From Eutreptiella sp. 'Long Island Sound 2002' (Eukaryota; Euglenozoa; Euglenophyceae; Eutreptiales; Eutreptiaceae): a stretch of DNA of 64,000 nt. The stretch covers positions 14,446,420-14,510,419 of the forward strand of contig OZ038387.1 of assembly GCA_964036045.1 (NCBI GenBank), read 5' to 3'. The notes below the pieces were generated by a model. That model was not told where the DNA came from. It ran no database searches and worked only from the letters and a program-made list of their open reading frames with translations. The stretch's first letter is position 1. Every line of letters begins with the position of its first letter. The translations under genes and the position numbers were made by a program. Of the stretch, positions 21,284 to 34,071 are shown piece after piece.

Positions 21284-21341
21284 AGGCATTCCCTTTGTGC
21301 CCACCAGGCTAGCTGGTGGTGGCAATTAGGTGAGGTTGTGG

Positions 21342-21505
21342 TGTAACCAGACAAGCGCGCGCGTTCACATCGCGGATACATAAATGTAGTAATTGCTGCA
21401 TATTTGTTACTATTTGTGCATATTCAATACTCCACTTTGTGCACATTTAGATTCCATCATGATTCCACAATGATCCAATGATGCCCTGTGCCTGTGCCTG
21501 TTTCA
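21342..21505 (+). repeat. 5' LTR
   Basis: TG...CA boundaries, 164 bp, about 98% identical to the 3' copy. Confidence 0.85.
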
Positions 21506-23441
21506 TGGTGCAGAGGCCACAGCAAATTTTTTTTTGCTGATTACGGTCCTGCTGCTGCGCTACTCTGCAGCAGGATGGCCAGGGCTATGGCCATTACGGC
21601 CTTATTTGGGTTTTGGGGCTACTGGTGCCCCTACCTTCAACTTGGGAGTTTATTGGGATACTTGGGGTTTTTCACCCTCACCTTCGCCCTGTCCCAGACC
21701 ACTGCAGTCGTTGGGGCTGCATTATGATCGACTACACCCTCCTTGCCGAGTTTGGCCCCGCATCCAGCCTTGGGGCCCTTACATCGCCTTCTTTGCGGCC
21801 TCCATCCTGGACTACCTGACTGTTGAGTACCGTGATGACTATGGGTTAGAGATCTCTGGTTTGGCTGCCCAGACCATTGCCTTCCAGTACTTCGCGGGTG
21901 TTGTGGAGGCAGAGTCGAGTTCATCGCCTTCGTTGGTTTGGGCTGCCTTCTCAGCAGGTCACTGTGGGTAGAAGGGTGCAATAATCAAGAGGCTACATAA
22001 TAATTATGTGTTTGTATCACACTTGTGTGCACTTTTGCATCATGGCATGGCTTGGCCCTTGAGTGGCCTTTTTGTGCACCATTGTTTCCATGGCCCACGA
22101 GTGGCCTTTGCAGCTGCCCCAAAGCAGATAAAGGGGCTAGTTTACCTTTTAATTGCGCTCCTGTGGCCTTTTTCAGGCCTTGTATTTGACTGGTGGCCTT
22201 GAAGGGCCTTGTTTCAATTTATTTGAGGTTTTTGCCCCAAAGCAGATAAAGGGGCTAGATCCGGTGCCCAGAGAGGCCAGGCGCGCCTCCTGGGCTTTGT
22301 GTTGTTTGCCGGCGGCAGTGCTTGTCCCCAGGGGGACAGTCAAGCCCCCTGGGTCGACGCTTTTGTGCACATCCTTGTCTTTTTTTTGGTTACAAGGTTA
22401 AGGTAAGGTATACAGTGTGACCTAGGATTAGTGCAGGATCAGTGCAGTTTCGTTTTGTTCGTTCGTCGTCGTCGTCGAGTTTCGTCGAGTTTCATCGAGT
22501 TTCGACGCGTTCGTCGTTTCGTTCGTCGAGTTTTGCTCCCTTTGGAGCTTACGAAACCTGTTTTTCCTGGTCATTCTGGGCCCTACTGCTTTTTTTTGGC
22601 AGTTTGGGTGTTGCTGTCATGGTGGCTGGGGGGGCAGGTGCGTGGGCTTGTTGGGTGTTCTAATCTCGGTTCGTTTTTGGTTGAGTCGACGTCCGTCGAC
22701 TCTTTTTGGCTCTCTTCGCTTCGAATTGTGCTCCCTTTGGAGCTTGAGATAAGTTTTGCGTGCAACATTGGGTCATTGGTTGTCATTGCCTTGAGGTGGT
22801 TAGTTGGGTACCCCCCACCCCACCAAGGAACGGATTTTGCGCTTGTTTGCGCTTGTTGGTGTGTGTTTGTGCTCGCCGTGAGTGTTTGGGTGCGCAGGAG
22901 GTAAGGCAGTGACAACTAACCACCTTTTCTTTTGGGTGGGGGGGGGGCTGGGAAACCCTCCTCACACCAACATCTAACATAAGTTGCACTAGAGCAACTA
23001 TGATCACAATGACCCTAGGAGAAAATAAGAGAAGCCTTCAGCCTACGGCTGAGGCTGGGAATTTAACTGACATAGCCTTAGGCCAAGTGCTGAGGCTCCT
23101 GTTTGGCCTCCTCCCAGGGAGCAACAGGTTGTTTATTGCTTTGATCACCCCCACCCAGTTTCCAGCCTAGGTAACCAATCCTGGGGGGTGTAAAAAACTG
23201 TGTTAAAAAACTTCCCTACAAAAAGGTCAGAGGATCTAAGGGAGGTGGGGAGAGGCAAGACCAGCTAATAACCTCCAGGGAAAAGCACCACTGATGGTGC
23301 AGCACTGTAGGTGGCAGTGCACCCTGTGAGAGTTGGGTTGGGTGCAGACGTGCACGGGGTCCTTGGACTTAAACCCCAAGTCCAAACCTCATCTAAGAGA
23401 TTTTGTGGGAAGTTGGGTCTAGTAGGTTAGGGTGCTGCGAA

Positions 23442-23575
23442 GGAACCCTCCCAGCTTGTGGGTATAACAGGAACCCTCCCAGCTTGTGGGTAATCAACAC
23501 CCTAGCCTAGCCAGATGTTTAGTAGGAACCCTCCCAGCTTGTGGGTATAACAGGAACCCTCCCAGCTTGTGGGTA
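23442..23575 (+). repeat. 28-bp motif repeated four times inside the LTR element
   Basis: GGAACCCTCCCAGCTTGTGG occurs at about 23442, 23470, 23526 and 23554, arranged as two pairs 84 bp apart. Confidence 0.9.
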
Positions 23576-23713
23576 GAAACTAACTTAGTTCCTAAACACT
23601 GGTACCTAACTTTAATCATCTGATGGTATTGATTTTGGGAACAGTGTGCTGACTGCCACTTTCCCTGCTGCAGTGCACCGAGTTCTGGGCACTGGCCTTG
23701 CTCGGTTGCCAAA

Positions 23714-23745
<32 letters not shown>

Positions 23746-23772
23746 GGAGAGAGAGAGAGAGAGAGAGAAAGA
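23714..23772 (+). repeat. GA microsatellite inside the LTR element
   Basis: Two long (AG)n blocks are separated by AAAGGAGG. Confidence 0.95.
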
Positions 23773-24879
23773 GTCATTGTTTGGGGCTGTGGGACAATCA
23801 GTTTGCCCTGCCCTTGTTTATTTGTTTCAGTTTTGCTGTCACACTGTTAGCACAGCACTGCACATTTTTGATCCACTGCACTGTCTGTCGAGTCAGCACA
23901 GTCTTTCTGGCACTGTCCACTCTTGTCTGTCCTTCCCTTGGCAGTGGCCATTTCTCAGATTCAGGTTTGCCACTTGGCGTCGCCACTGCCATCTACTTTT
24001 ACACTGACCATCTCAGGTCTTTTCCAACTGTTTGTACAGTAATGGCCTTCGTCAGGGCCATCTGGGGCTGGCAGAGCCCTGCTGCCACTCACAGCCCCAC
24101 CCCCAGTGGAATCGGAAAATTTTAGATCCAGGGACTTCAGTTTAGTGCCCCTGGTCCAGGGTTACAGGTGCCTGGTAGCAGTTTTTCTGCCTTTTGGCAG
24201 GGCCGTTTCTCTGTTTTTGGCCCACAGAGCAGGTCAATCCTGCCAATCAAAACCCACTTTGGGGTGCCAAAAGCTAAATCCACTGTTTTGTGGAGTTTGG
24301 AGCCCAGCCTTGTTTTTTGGCTCCAAAACTATGAACGGACACCCCAATCAGAGACTTTGGGGAAATCTGAGCTGGGTTGGTGGGGACATCAGAAAAAACC
24401 CCCCTCCACAGCCCATGATTAGCATCATCTCAGCATGCATTTCTGAATCTCCCATTCTTTTTTCAGAAATCAGTTCTGATTTTCAGCCAACCCCCTGAGT
24501 TTCAGCTTAGTGGGGGGGTTGCTGAGTGTTGTGCCTTTGCGTGGGTAGTAGAACCACTACTAGCTCTAGGCTTCTCTTCCCATGTTCTTGTGTTTTGGTG
24601 GGGAGAGAGGCCATGTGAAGCTCCTAGGCGGCCTTCACCCCTTGGTACCTCTCGCCTTGGGGAAGTAGTTAAGTCTACACGGCCTAGGTTGCTGGAGTCC
24701 CCCTATCTCCCTCGTAGGTTGGGCCGGAATATGCCGTAGTGGTGTAACCCCATTCTCTTCCCCCTTGGGGTTGCTCCTAACCCACATTTTCTATTTTTTT
24801 TGTCACTCGCTTGTCTTGTTGTAGTTTTTCGGCCACGGCCCCATGGTGTGCCCCCCTGGGTTGTGTCCTAGTGGGGGGG

Positions 24880-25043
24880 TGTAACCAGACAAGCGCGCAC
24901 GTTCACATCGCGGATACATAAATGTAGTAATTGCTGCATATTTGTTACTATTTGTGCATATTCAATACTCCACTTTGTGCACATTTAGATTCCATCATGA
25001 TTCCACAATGATCCAATGATGCCCTGTGCCTGTCTCTGTTTCA
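24880..25043 (+). repeat. 3' LTR
   Basis: TG...CA boundaries. It is preceded by a purine-only tract and followed by the GTGG duplication. Confidence 0.85.
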
Positions 25044-26323
25044 GTGGTGGACTGGCTGGATATTCCATCCGCGTCCTTATTGCACGAGAATTGGGATGTC
25101 AAGTTGTTGGCTACTCGTACACATACGCGCATAGTTATTATGACACATATAACCACCCCCAGGGTGATCAGCAGCAACCACACTGTCATTGGCCTCACGC
25201 TCTGACCCCTCCCCACGAGCTCAATTGAGTCCTGATTCTGTTTGTGGTGTCTAGGTTGGCTCTATCACACCTGATTGGATTAATCCTGATTATGTTTTGC
25301 TTAATTCAGGGTTACGTGGTCATGATAGGCGCTGTGGTGCCCGCCAGTTGCGTAAGCGTTGCAAACAGTGCCCCTAGGCTCCCCTCTCTAAAATTGATCA
25401 AATGTACTCGGTAGGCTTTTTTTGTCTTTCCGAAGCCACTGTGAGTGTTATTCATAGTGGTGCGGATCCCGTTGATTATGATTTTCCGCCGCCGGGCACA
25501 GTAGTGCGTGGTACCCGGGCGGGAAGAGATAATTTCACACGGAGTGTATAGTCCGTTGTGCATGCTGATCAGCAATTCCTTGGTTGTTCATATTTACGGA
25601 AGGCTCTAAACTCCACGCACCACGCCCTGAGTGAGGCACCATCATAGCAATTTTTTTAATATAGATTATTGTTGTATCTATTTATTTATTGTAAAGGATG
25701 CGGTAAATAACATGTTGCGTAACTCGGACATGTACTGCAAGGCATGATGCGGCAACTAAAGTGACGCCAATATAGCATAATGCAAGAAAAAAGTGCAGAA
25801 GAATGAATACATGGTGCTTGGTTTATTAAAATACGCAAAATTTCCTTGTGTTGTATATATGCTTTTAGGCATGTAAAAGGATCGCTTTTACATTGCCCTC
25901 CGGCGATTTAATCGTCGGCGCCAGCGAGCAAGGAGGATGAGAGGAACCTGACGCAGCAATGAACCAAAAAACGATGGGGAGTTTATGCTGTGCCGTGATT
26001 CGTTGAGTTGTGCAGCGTGGTTGTATTGAATATTTGAAAAGTTCACAAGTCTAGACGACGCCGTAAAAAAACACTGCAGCGTTCAAGAAATGTACATAGG
26101 CGGTCATATCAAAGTTTCATCGTAGTGTTTTTACTTGTTCAGGTTATGAGGAGATTGATAACAGCAAACGGGGTAAGTTTGCAAAGGTTAGGTTGAATCG
26201 CATTGACAACCCTTGTCCCCCATAGCTGTAAAGCTTAGAGGTACAATGGGAATCCGCCAACGAGTGTCAGCCGAGAAGGTCAAAGGGTTCGAGGAACGAT
26301 GATGCATCCAGAGGTACAAAGGG

Positions 26324-26554
26324 AAAACTGAATGGGTCAGTACGGCGTTTCTAGCGCCCAAGCCAAACGGCAAGTGGCGCTTGGTTAAATACGCAATCGA
26401 AGGGACAAATTTTTGCTTTGTCTGTAACTGAGGACTAGATAGCCAAACCATAGGAAAAAAATTTTCTCCGCTTGACCTGGAAGATGGCTTCCACCAAATG
26501 TACCGGAAAGAGGAGTGTTGGCATGTGACGGCCTTCAGCCGTGGGTACCCATGA
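26324..26554 (+). pseudogene. Reverse transcriptase fragment (Ty3/gypsy-type)
   Basis: One frame reads STAFLAPKPNGKWRLV and, after an in-frame TGA, FSPLDLEDGFHQM, ending TAFSRGYP. These match conserved RT motifs (the KxDGxWR block and the FSxLDLxxGYHQI block). The spacing between them is about ten residues short. The catalytic YxDD region and everything downstream are missing. It is a dead fragment of a retroelement; the class is inferred from motif style. Confidence 0.78.
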
Positions 26555-27297
26555 CAGCAGCTTTTGATCAAATACTTAGTCAAAAGTATGAAAAGAATAG
26601 GGCCCTGTGGGATAGTGCAGCAATAGTGCAACCAGGGCCAGCTAAATCAAAATTAAGATTTCGAACTTTAATTTTGCACAGTCGCCGTCGCTTGCAATGC
26701 TCGGGATCTCTGCGACAGTTTACAGATTGCAAAAGCTAAATAATAAAGCAAGACATCATGGTTGACATGAAAAAGTATACGTGCACCAATGCCAATGCAA
26801 AGTTGAACCCAGCTTTGTTCCCCTCAATATGCTTTTTAGAAAAGTATAAAGTGTGGCATGTTGGGTAGGTTGAGAAATGGTCTTGCCCCAAATTTAGGGC
26901 TCTTTTTTTTGTCTTTTAAACAAACTATTCTCAAAGCATCTTTGGAGTTTGGTAAAATAATGCTCAGAATCTCAGTGCTGCGAAGTGCTTTATGGGGTCT
27001 CCGCAATCTTACTCATCCATCCTTCAAAGAAAAAATTCAGTTTCAATTATTCTCCAACCGCATTGCCGCCACGGTTGCACAAGCGCATTTTAGTTTTGTA
27101 CCGTCTAGAACAGTTTGCTGTGGAATTGATTAGCCTTTGAGCCACCCACTATTAGATGAAAAACTCATAATCACGGTAATCATAGGCACAGAGATTAATT
27201 TTGTTCATCATTTTTATGGCTGCACACCTACACTCGGGCACATAGAGCCTCTGCCTTACTTGGGGCTACGGATGGCGCGACCCCTTGGATCAACTCT

Positions 27298-27382
27298 TGG
27301 CAACAACAATAAAAACAAGAACAACACCAACAACATCAACAACAACAACAACACCAACAACAACAACAACAACAATTGTAAC
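27298..27382 (+). repeat. AAC-rich trinucleotide repeat
   Basis: Imperfect (AAC)n with ACC and ATC variants. Confidence 0.9.
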
Positions 27383-29056
27383 AAAATGAATTCCACCTTT
27401 GGCTATATACCCAACTATTCAAAGGCGCCTAAGTCTTTGCAATTTTGCATATATAAACATACACACACACATACATATGCTAGTACTCATGGCTACTTTT
27501 TTTCAAAACTCAAAAGGCATGCTAACAAAGTCTTTTGAAGGATCCTGCCTTCTCTCCACGGTAGTCCGCTACTGTGCCACACTCTAGTAGAGCATTTTTT
27601 CATGTCCGTCGAAAACTCTCTGAACTCCTAGCCCCCTATTTTGAATTACAGTATAGAGATATATAGAGGTACGTATTTCATCCGATTTCCACGAAAGTCT
27701 CCCACGTTTGTCGTACGTCCTATTGGATTGAAAAAGAGCTGGTTGTTGAGGAGATGAGGCGAAAATAGCCAGGTGCTTTGAGCTATGAGGTACCTATATT
27801 TTACCAATCTTCTGTCTTCTTTCCTTCCTTTGGGCCTCTCTTGGCAGTTTGGTTTGCAAATTGCTTCGTTTGGCCTTGTTTGGCCTCTCATTCTCCAACT
27901 GCCCACCTTTGGTTGGCTTTTATGGTTGCATGTCACACGTCTACTTTTTGGCGTAGTAGCTAGCTTTTTTGCAACCATTTTTTTACCGCCGGTTTACACT
28001 TTGTACTTGCAAGAATTGTGCAGCTTGGGCCGCTGCCATGGGCGATGTGCCCCGGTGTTTCCAGAGTGACCACTTGAGAGTCATTTTTTCCTCCAGTCGC
28101 CGGTGCGCTGGTTACTCGAATACATGCTACAGCACCTTGTCAAAAAATTTGTTAGGTTCTCCATAACCTCGCCTCTGTGTTGGACTTCTTTATGGTGCAC
28201 CACGGGTGACTTCATTCCACGAAAAATAGGGGATGGTGACTCCTTACTATGATGACATTCTCCACCCCCGGGTACCTCTCCCATAGTGAAAGATTAATTG
28301 AGCTAAAGGGTCACTCAAATCATAGCATTATCACAATTGAAGTGAGTAAGCCTAGCATAAGTTACTATTATGTTACTTAGTTGAAAACCTAATGTTGTGC
28401 CCTCTTTTTGTTCTCATAGGAGTGCGGAGACCATTACATGGAACCCAAGGGCGTCATCATTTTCAAACGTGGAGATGGCAAAATGTTGAGGGGGTATTTC
28501 TCTCCTAAAAGCTGCATATTGCGCAAAAGTACCACCGGTATATCTATCTTTAGTAGGGACAGTCCTGCACTGCGCGCTACCGTTAGACTAGACTCTCTCC
28601 AAAAAGCCCCCAAGCACGCACTTTGGCGACCGCAACCACCCTACCTGAAAATGGTTGCAAGCTACCTTCGCTTCACCACAGATATCATGCAAAACTGAAG
28701 AGAGCCATGAACGGCGATGGTTACCAGCCTAGGTATTACCCCCTCAACAATCCGTAACCTTGTTTCCAACCCTCACCCTAACGCTAACCTTGATTCCGTT
28801 CAATGGTCAAACAATAGCCTATCAGAATGAGCGACAACACGACATGGTTGTCGAAACAAAACATTGCGATGTGTGTGTCAATACAATCCCAGCAATATTG
28901 TTGCTCACACTTGTCACACACGTTCTAACAAACTGCACGTACATCCCCATCATCATTCACAATGTCCTCATCATCTTTGTTCCCGTCTACGTGTGCAAAT
29001 ACGTAGACCCATAGACCATATGCAGGGTACCCTGCTTCGCTTTAAATCAAAAACTT

Positions 29057-30495
29057 TTGCAAATGCAAGAGTACACACACATGCTCATGCAACTCAGTAC
29101 CGGACCGCCTCCATATATTCATTATGATGCCCCAATGCCACATACATGCAAACAAGTGCTCAACACATGCTCTACAGAAATCATGAACATTGTTGCACTC
29201 CTTTTGTTGATCGGTCAAATAAATAAATGGCCATGCCATATGGCGGCACCACTTGTATGCACCATCCATGGGGCCCATTCTCACAATCCATATATTGTCC
29301 CTTGCATCTTTTGGGCTCTTCGCAATGTGAAATGAGAACATCCGCCAACATACCGGGGGGCAACAGACAACGTCACAAAGACTGCCAATGGCAACACCTA
29401 CTTGAAATACAAAACCAGCATTCTATGGATTGAAGAGGACATCACAAACAGTTTGTACCGAGTGCTTCAAAGGGTCACCCTGATTTTCTGCCCTACCAAG
29501 TTTGATCCAAAAGCGCCCTACGATGACCTTTTGGGGAAAACGAATCCTTTCTGTTGATGCAGTCTTTGGGGGGGGGGGGGGGACTCCCTACCCATCCATA
29601 CTAGAGTGTCTTTCTTCCCTCCTCAATGTCCACTTGACCACAGGCATCACAGCAATATCAGTTGAAGATGCTATATGCTCAAAACTGTACAAGCCCTGGC
29701 ACAACCTGAGGCCTTACCACCAATGCTTCATGGGAAGTAGAACGGGGTCTAACTTGAAAAAAGGACCTGGGGAAGCAGGGACAACGCATATTCTCGAAGG
29801 AAATGGGCTCTCAAAAGCCCTTACAGCCCTTACAGCCCTGGGCTCCATTCCCTGACCTGCTGGAGATTGTGCCAAGGCAGCTGAACAATGGAAGGCCTGG
29901 TACAGACAGATCACCCAATCTGCAACCTCAATTGATGTATTTGTGAAGTGAGCTGATATATGCAGCAACATCAGAGGGTTGTGCACGCCTCCAAAACATT
30001 GGTGAATCAAAGAGGAGAACAAAACATTTTTGGAGTTGGGCCCCTGGGCATGTAGAGCAAAGCTCAAAAGCATGCCAAAGAAGACCTAGTCATCTCCCAA
30101 ATTTGCTTCCTTCTATGACTGTCACCGCAAATTTGCATTGCATTTGGGTGTGAAACATAGACATCACAGCCCACCAATGATACATGATGATCACACAATT
30201 TGATGTAAATCTGATGATGCATACATTAAATTGCAAAACACAAGAGACTGGGGATAATACCAAAGGAGATGGAGCATCGATGATTGACGACCTGCACACC
30301 ACCCTGTCCCCAATGCTCAACTCCATAACAAATAGCAAAAGAGGTCTGAGGACACAAGAGCAACAACTGACTCTCCACATCAAACATGCTGAATGTATCA
30401 CCATATACCCAGCTCATCGCGCCTGTTTCACAATAAACATAGATGCACCTGGTAGCCGTGAAACACATCAAACTGCGCAAACTGGGGGACAATAG
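29057..30495 (+). pseudogene. Decayed long reading frame, family unknown
   Basis: From 29057 to about 29553 one frame is protein-like with a single stop (it contains YLKYKTSILWIEEDITNSLY). At about 29500-30205 a second frame continues with four scattered stops (AEQWKAWYRQITQSATSIDV, then FASFYDCHRKFALHLGVKHR). A third frame follows at 30184-30495 (GASMIDDLHTTLSPMLNSI). The first shift falls near a G14 homopolymer at about 29568-29581. I do not recognise the family. It behaves like a dead transposon or viral-type gene rather than random sequence. Confidence 0.4.
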
Positions 30496-31379
30496 GTGAG
30501 GGAAAGGGGCCGGTGCATATCCCCAACCGGAAAGGGGCAGGTCCATGAGGAGAAATCATCCAAAACCATCCCAAATGACCCCATCCACCCACCCACCCAC
30601 TCACCCATCCAAGGGGTAGAATCCACCCCAAAAACAGGGGTAGAATATGAAGTCGCCCAAAAAGTTGCCTTGTGCGCTCCCTACGCACTCACGCTCCCTC
30701 CAGACCTTCTCAAGGGTAATTCACCGTGCTCCGACCTGAATCTAACCCTCTCAAGAGGTTGACCTGGATCAAGTAGGGCTGCTGATCTGGACCAACATCT
30801 AGATCAGCATTTACACCAAGATCCAGATATGGGGTTCAATTTGCACAAAATGTCCATGGACATCGCGCACAGCACACACAGCATGGGAATAGTGCAGGCA
30901 ATCTGCGGGGTGTTCGATGGAATGTTTGAGCAACCACCCCCTCTACAAAGCTCCACGGCACCCTCAAATGAAGATAGCACCAGGCAAATACCACTGCAAC
31001 CCAACGTACGCAGCTAAAATATGTTGAACCTTTCATCCTCAAATCCAAGACAAAACATCTTACCAACCAGTACGGTTGCCAAGGAAAACAGGCTGCATAA
31101 AAAAAAAATCTGAAATGCAGTATTCAGAGAAGGAAGAATTGCCTCATGTACGAAAACTACTTGCTTCTTCATGACCAGGCTTTCACGGACCCCTCCCCAT
31201 GTGAAGGGATTGAGCCATGCCAGATCCCCTATTCCCCGTGCTTTTCAAATTGCTGCTTACTGTGGCTGACCAAGGCCAACCTGTCATGGCAGTGTGCATG
31301 GATGCTTGGGTCACTATTGGCACAGTGAAAAAATCATCACCATGAACGAGGCAGTACCGCAGAGTACTGGCACTTTGTG

Positions 31380-31545
31380 CGGACTAACCGACGGCATGGA
31401 GGTGCTTTGAACAGACTTGGCCCTGCCCCAACGCCGAGTCCCCATTATCTCGGGCCTGGGGGGCGGGGGGGGGGGGGGGGGTTGGAACTGTCAAAGGTGG
31501 GGCATTGCCCGTTGGTACTTCCGGTTTTACCACAAGACATCACGT
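31380..31545 (+). repeat. Dispersed repeat F, copy 1
   Basis: Shares ACCGACGGC, GGAGGTGCTTTGAACAGACT and GGGGCATTGCCCGTTGGTAC with 35215-35405, in the same orientation. Confidence 0.85.
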
Positions 31546-32887
31546 GCATCACGTGCATCACGTGAAGCTTGGGGGGGCCGACTTGAAATCGTCACCTCCC
31601 TGTTGTCCAAGGCACGGCTTGTACAAGACACGGGCTTCTGAGAGCCCTATCTTTACCCACAACCCCCATTCCATGTACATCAAGTGTCAGCGCTCAGGGG
31701 TCCATACCAACATCCCTTCCCACTGGCACCCATTTCTTTTAGCAGTGGCAAAAGCCGCAACTTTGGCAAGCGGACACAACGCACAGCTCGTGGGCGGAGG
31801 CATAGATGCGCGTCATTCGGTGGCTACCCCCTCTAAGACGGGGCAGCCACACAAGATAACAGGGGGTACCTGACTGACTGGCGACAGCAGAAGCTGCCTT
31901 GGACCTCAGGGCTTTTGGGCTTTGGGCTTGTCCTCCCGGTCGGATGGTGCCTGAAAGGCCCGCAGATTACCTCATTGGGGGAGAGCCGGTCTGGTCAAGC
32001 ATCAGAGGTGCCCCTCACTCGACCCCTGACCACGCGGTCGGGCGGCCCAGGGCACACGCCTTCCGAAGTGCGGAACGGGACTTTGGGGGTGGGGGGGGGG
32101 GGTGCACAAAGGCGGAAAAGACACGGTGTTGCACCCCCTTGCGCCAGCCCGCGGATGGTCAGGAAAACAACAGTCAGACGGGCTCTTGCTTGGACAAGGC
32201 AGGGCTTGCACAATAGGGGGGGGGGGTACAACCGGCGGGGCTGCGGCCTCAAAAGATGAGGTGTGGACCCGCCACTTCGCTCCAGCCGCGCCTGCCTGGC
32301 CACGGCCTTCGTCGCTCCTTCAGTATCTCGAACAGCATTTCCCTTCGTCTGAGGCCCCAGGCCTCCGAAGAACTGTCTGACGGGGGGAGGGGGTGCCTGA
32401 TCAGCTGCAGGAGGCACAAGAGTACAGGAGGACGACGAAACGTATGTGCGGTTTGGACAAAGCTGCCCCCGGAGCACTGGGTGTTCATGTTTGGGGAGAT
32501 GGAGGGGGCTCCGTCAGTGTGCAAGTGGGTCCTTCCGAGCGTCCGCACTGGTTAGGGTTCTCAAGGGGACGTCGTCTGCCTTGTGTGTCCGTAGAATGGG
32601 GGGGGGGGGGGGATTCGTGGTCAGAGAGAGTGGGACAGTTCTGCTCTGCTCGCAGGTGCTACTTCCGCCCCCTGGCACACTGCCAAAAGGGGAATGGCAC
32701 GGCAGCGAGACGACAGCGAGAAAACAGTCAGTTGTTTGCCAACAAGACAAAAAAAAACTGAAAGATGGTCAATTTTTCGTCGAAAATATTGATTTCTTGC
32801 AGCAGTCGCTGTGGATATGAGGGCACCGTGCCGTTGCTGAGAGCGCCGTGGGTATGGGGGGACCTTGAGGGTACCCTGGCGTCCCAT

Positions 32888-33128
32888 ACAGGGGGGGGGG
32901 GGATTTTGCGCAAAGTCAAATTTGCGGTGGGAAATTTTGCTGTGGGAAATTTCGCGGAGCCCCCTGGGTTGAGTGGATCCTGCCCCCGCTAGAGCCCACA
33001 GTGTGTACTGCTAGTGTACGAGAAATTTGCGGAGAACCCGGAATTTCGCATGGGAAATTTCGCGGTCAATTTGAAATGCGGAATTTCCCACGCAAAATTA
33101 AAGTGCCACGAACCCCCCCCCCCCCTGT
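32888..33128. mobile_element. G-capped foldback element with GGGAAATTTCGC units
   Basis: A G-run at about 32890 and a C-run at about 33113 bracket arms carrying GGGAAATTTTGC/GGGAAATTTCGCGG on the left and the complementary GAATTTCCCACGC on the right. Confidence 0.65.
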
Positions 33129-34071
33129 AATTGCCGGCCCCGGGATGGTCCCAGGAGGCCTTCCGCAAGACAGCAGAGTTTGGAGGGTGCTCTCCACCAC
33201 CGACGTGGGAGATGGGACACAGGGTCTAATGGGGGGCTGTGTGTGTATGGGGAGGGGGGGGTGGCCCAGCCCCCCCCAGCCCCCCCCCCCCCCCCCCCAA
33301 CAGACATCAAGGTGAAATGGTCAAGGCCGCCTTAAGTAATGCCCTGGCCCGATACGCCACCGCTGCCCATCCCACCACCGGTGGCCGTCCGTTGACAGAG
33401 CAGCGGAGCCGCGGAAGAGAAGGGGGGGGGGGGGGGTCAGACTCATGGCCGTTTCCGCGGGGACAAGCCCATGCACTCTGTTGCGCCCGAAGCTCAACAA
33501 AACGGCGGCGCTCTTTTCGAGGAACGTCGGATACCATCGGGGGAATAATGAGGGTTTTTTTATTGGGAAGGCCTCAATTAGGGGGAGGGGGGGACTTGGT
33601 ACTACTCCTGAGCAATGAAGGGGGAAATTGGCATAAGGCCCCTTGCTGTTGCTTCCAAGTGGATGGTTACGGTCATTTCCTGGTGGGCTCTGGATGGCTG
33701 TTGTGATTTCCTGGTGGGTCCTCCAGGAATCGTATGGTCTTCCACTGCGAACATCGTCAGTCTTGAGTGCCTGTCGGTTGACACCGCGTCTCATCTCCAT
33801 GTTGCGCATTCACACTGCACATAACACGCAGAAAGCCCCCCCGGCAGCCCGTGTCCGGTGTGCACATTTTGGCATGTAGCATCCTCAAATTGCAGGAAAT
33901 ATTTGGGACGAGGGAGGGCTTCCGAATTCATCCACATCAATTTCGTCCTCAGCTAAGGTCTTCCCCCGATGGTGACTGTTGGTTAAGTGGCACTCCACAA
34001 AGCCGGCCGAGGCTTTGTCAGTGCAAAGCCCACTTCAGCGAGGACAGCCCCGGACCACTCAGGGGGCGGAC

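Larger units (their letters stand above)
17127..21341. other. Intergenic region, no supported gene
   Basis: Apart from repeat C at 17648-17850 I see only short, unconvincing ORFs, the longest being about 224 codons at 19062-19733 with no recognisable domain and an overlapping antisense frame of similar length. Base composition shifts to AT-rich from roughly 19700. Confidence 0.6.
21342..25043 (+). mobile_element. LTR retrotransposon, internally non-coding (LARD-like)
   Basis: Two 164-bp direct repeats (21342-21505 and 24880-25043) differ at only about three positions. Each starts TG and ends CA. A 4-bp target duplication GTGG flanks the element (21338-21341 and 25044-25047). Immediately inside the left LTR, TGGTGCAGAGGCC is a plausible tRNA primer binding site. 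Immediately before the right LTR, AGTGGGGGG is a polypurine tract. The 3.37-kb interior has no gag, protease, reverse transcriptase or integrase that I can find. It is therefore a non-autonomous element mobilised in trans, and the low LTR divergence implies a fairly recent insertion. Confidence 0.85.
25044..34071. other. Gene-poor, mostly AT-rich intergenic region
   Basis: It contains an RT relic (26324-26554), an AAC-type microsatellite (about 27298-27380), a decayed reading frame (29057-30495), a dispersed repeat (31380-31545) and a foldback element (32888-33128). No intact host gene is evident. Confidence 0.6.

Noticed and set aside
24361-24420. GGDIRKNPPP-like peptide resembling a 2A ribosome-skipping motif
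   Set aside because: The essential NPGP is absent (NPPP), and the surrounding frame is non-coding interior of the LTR element.
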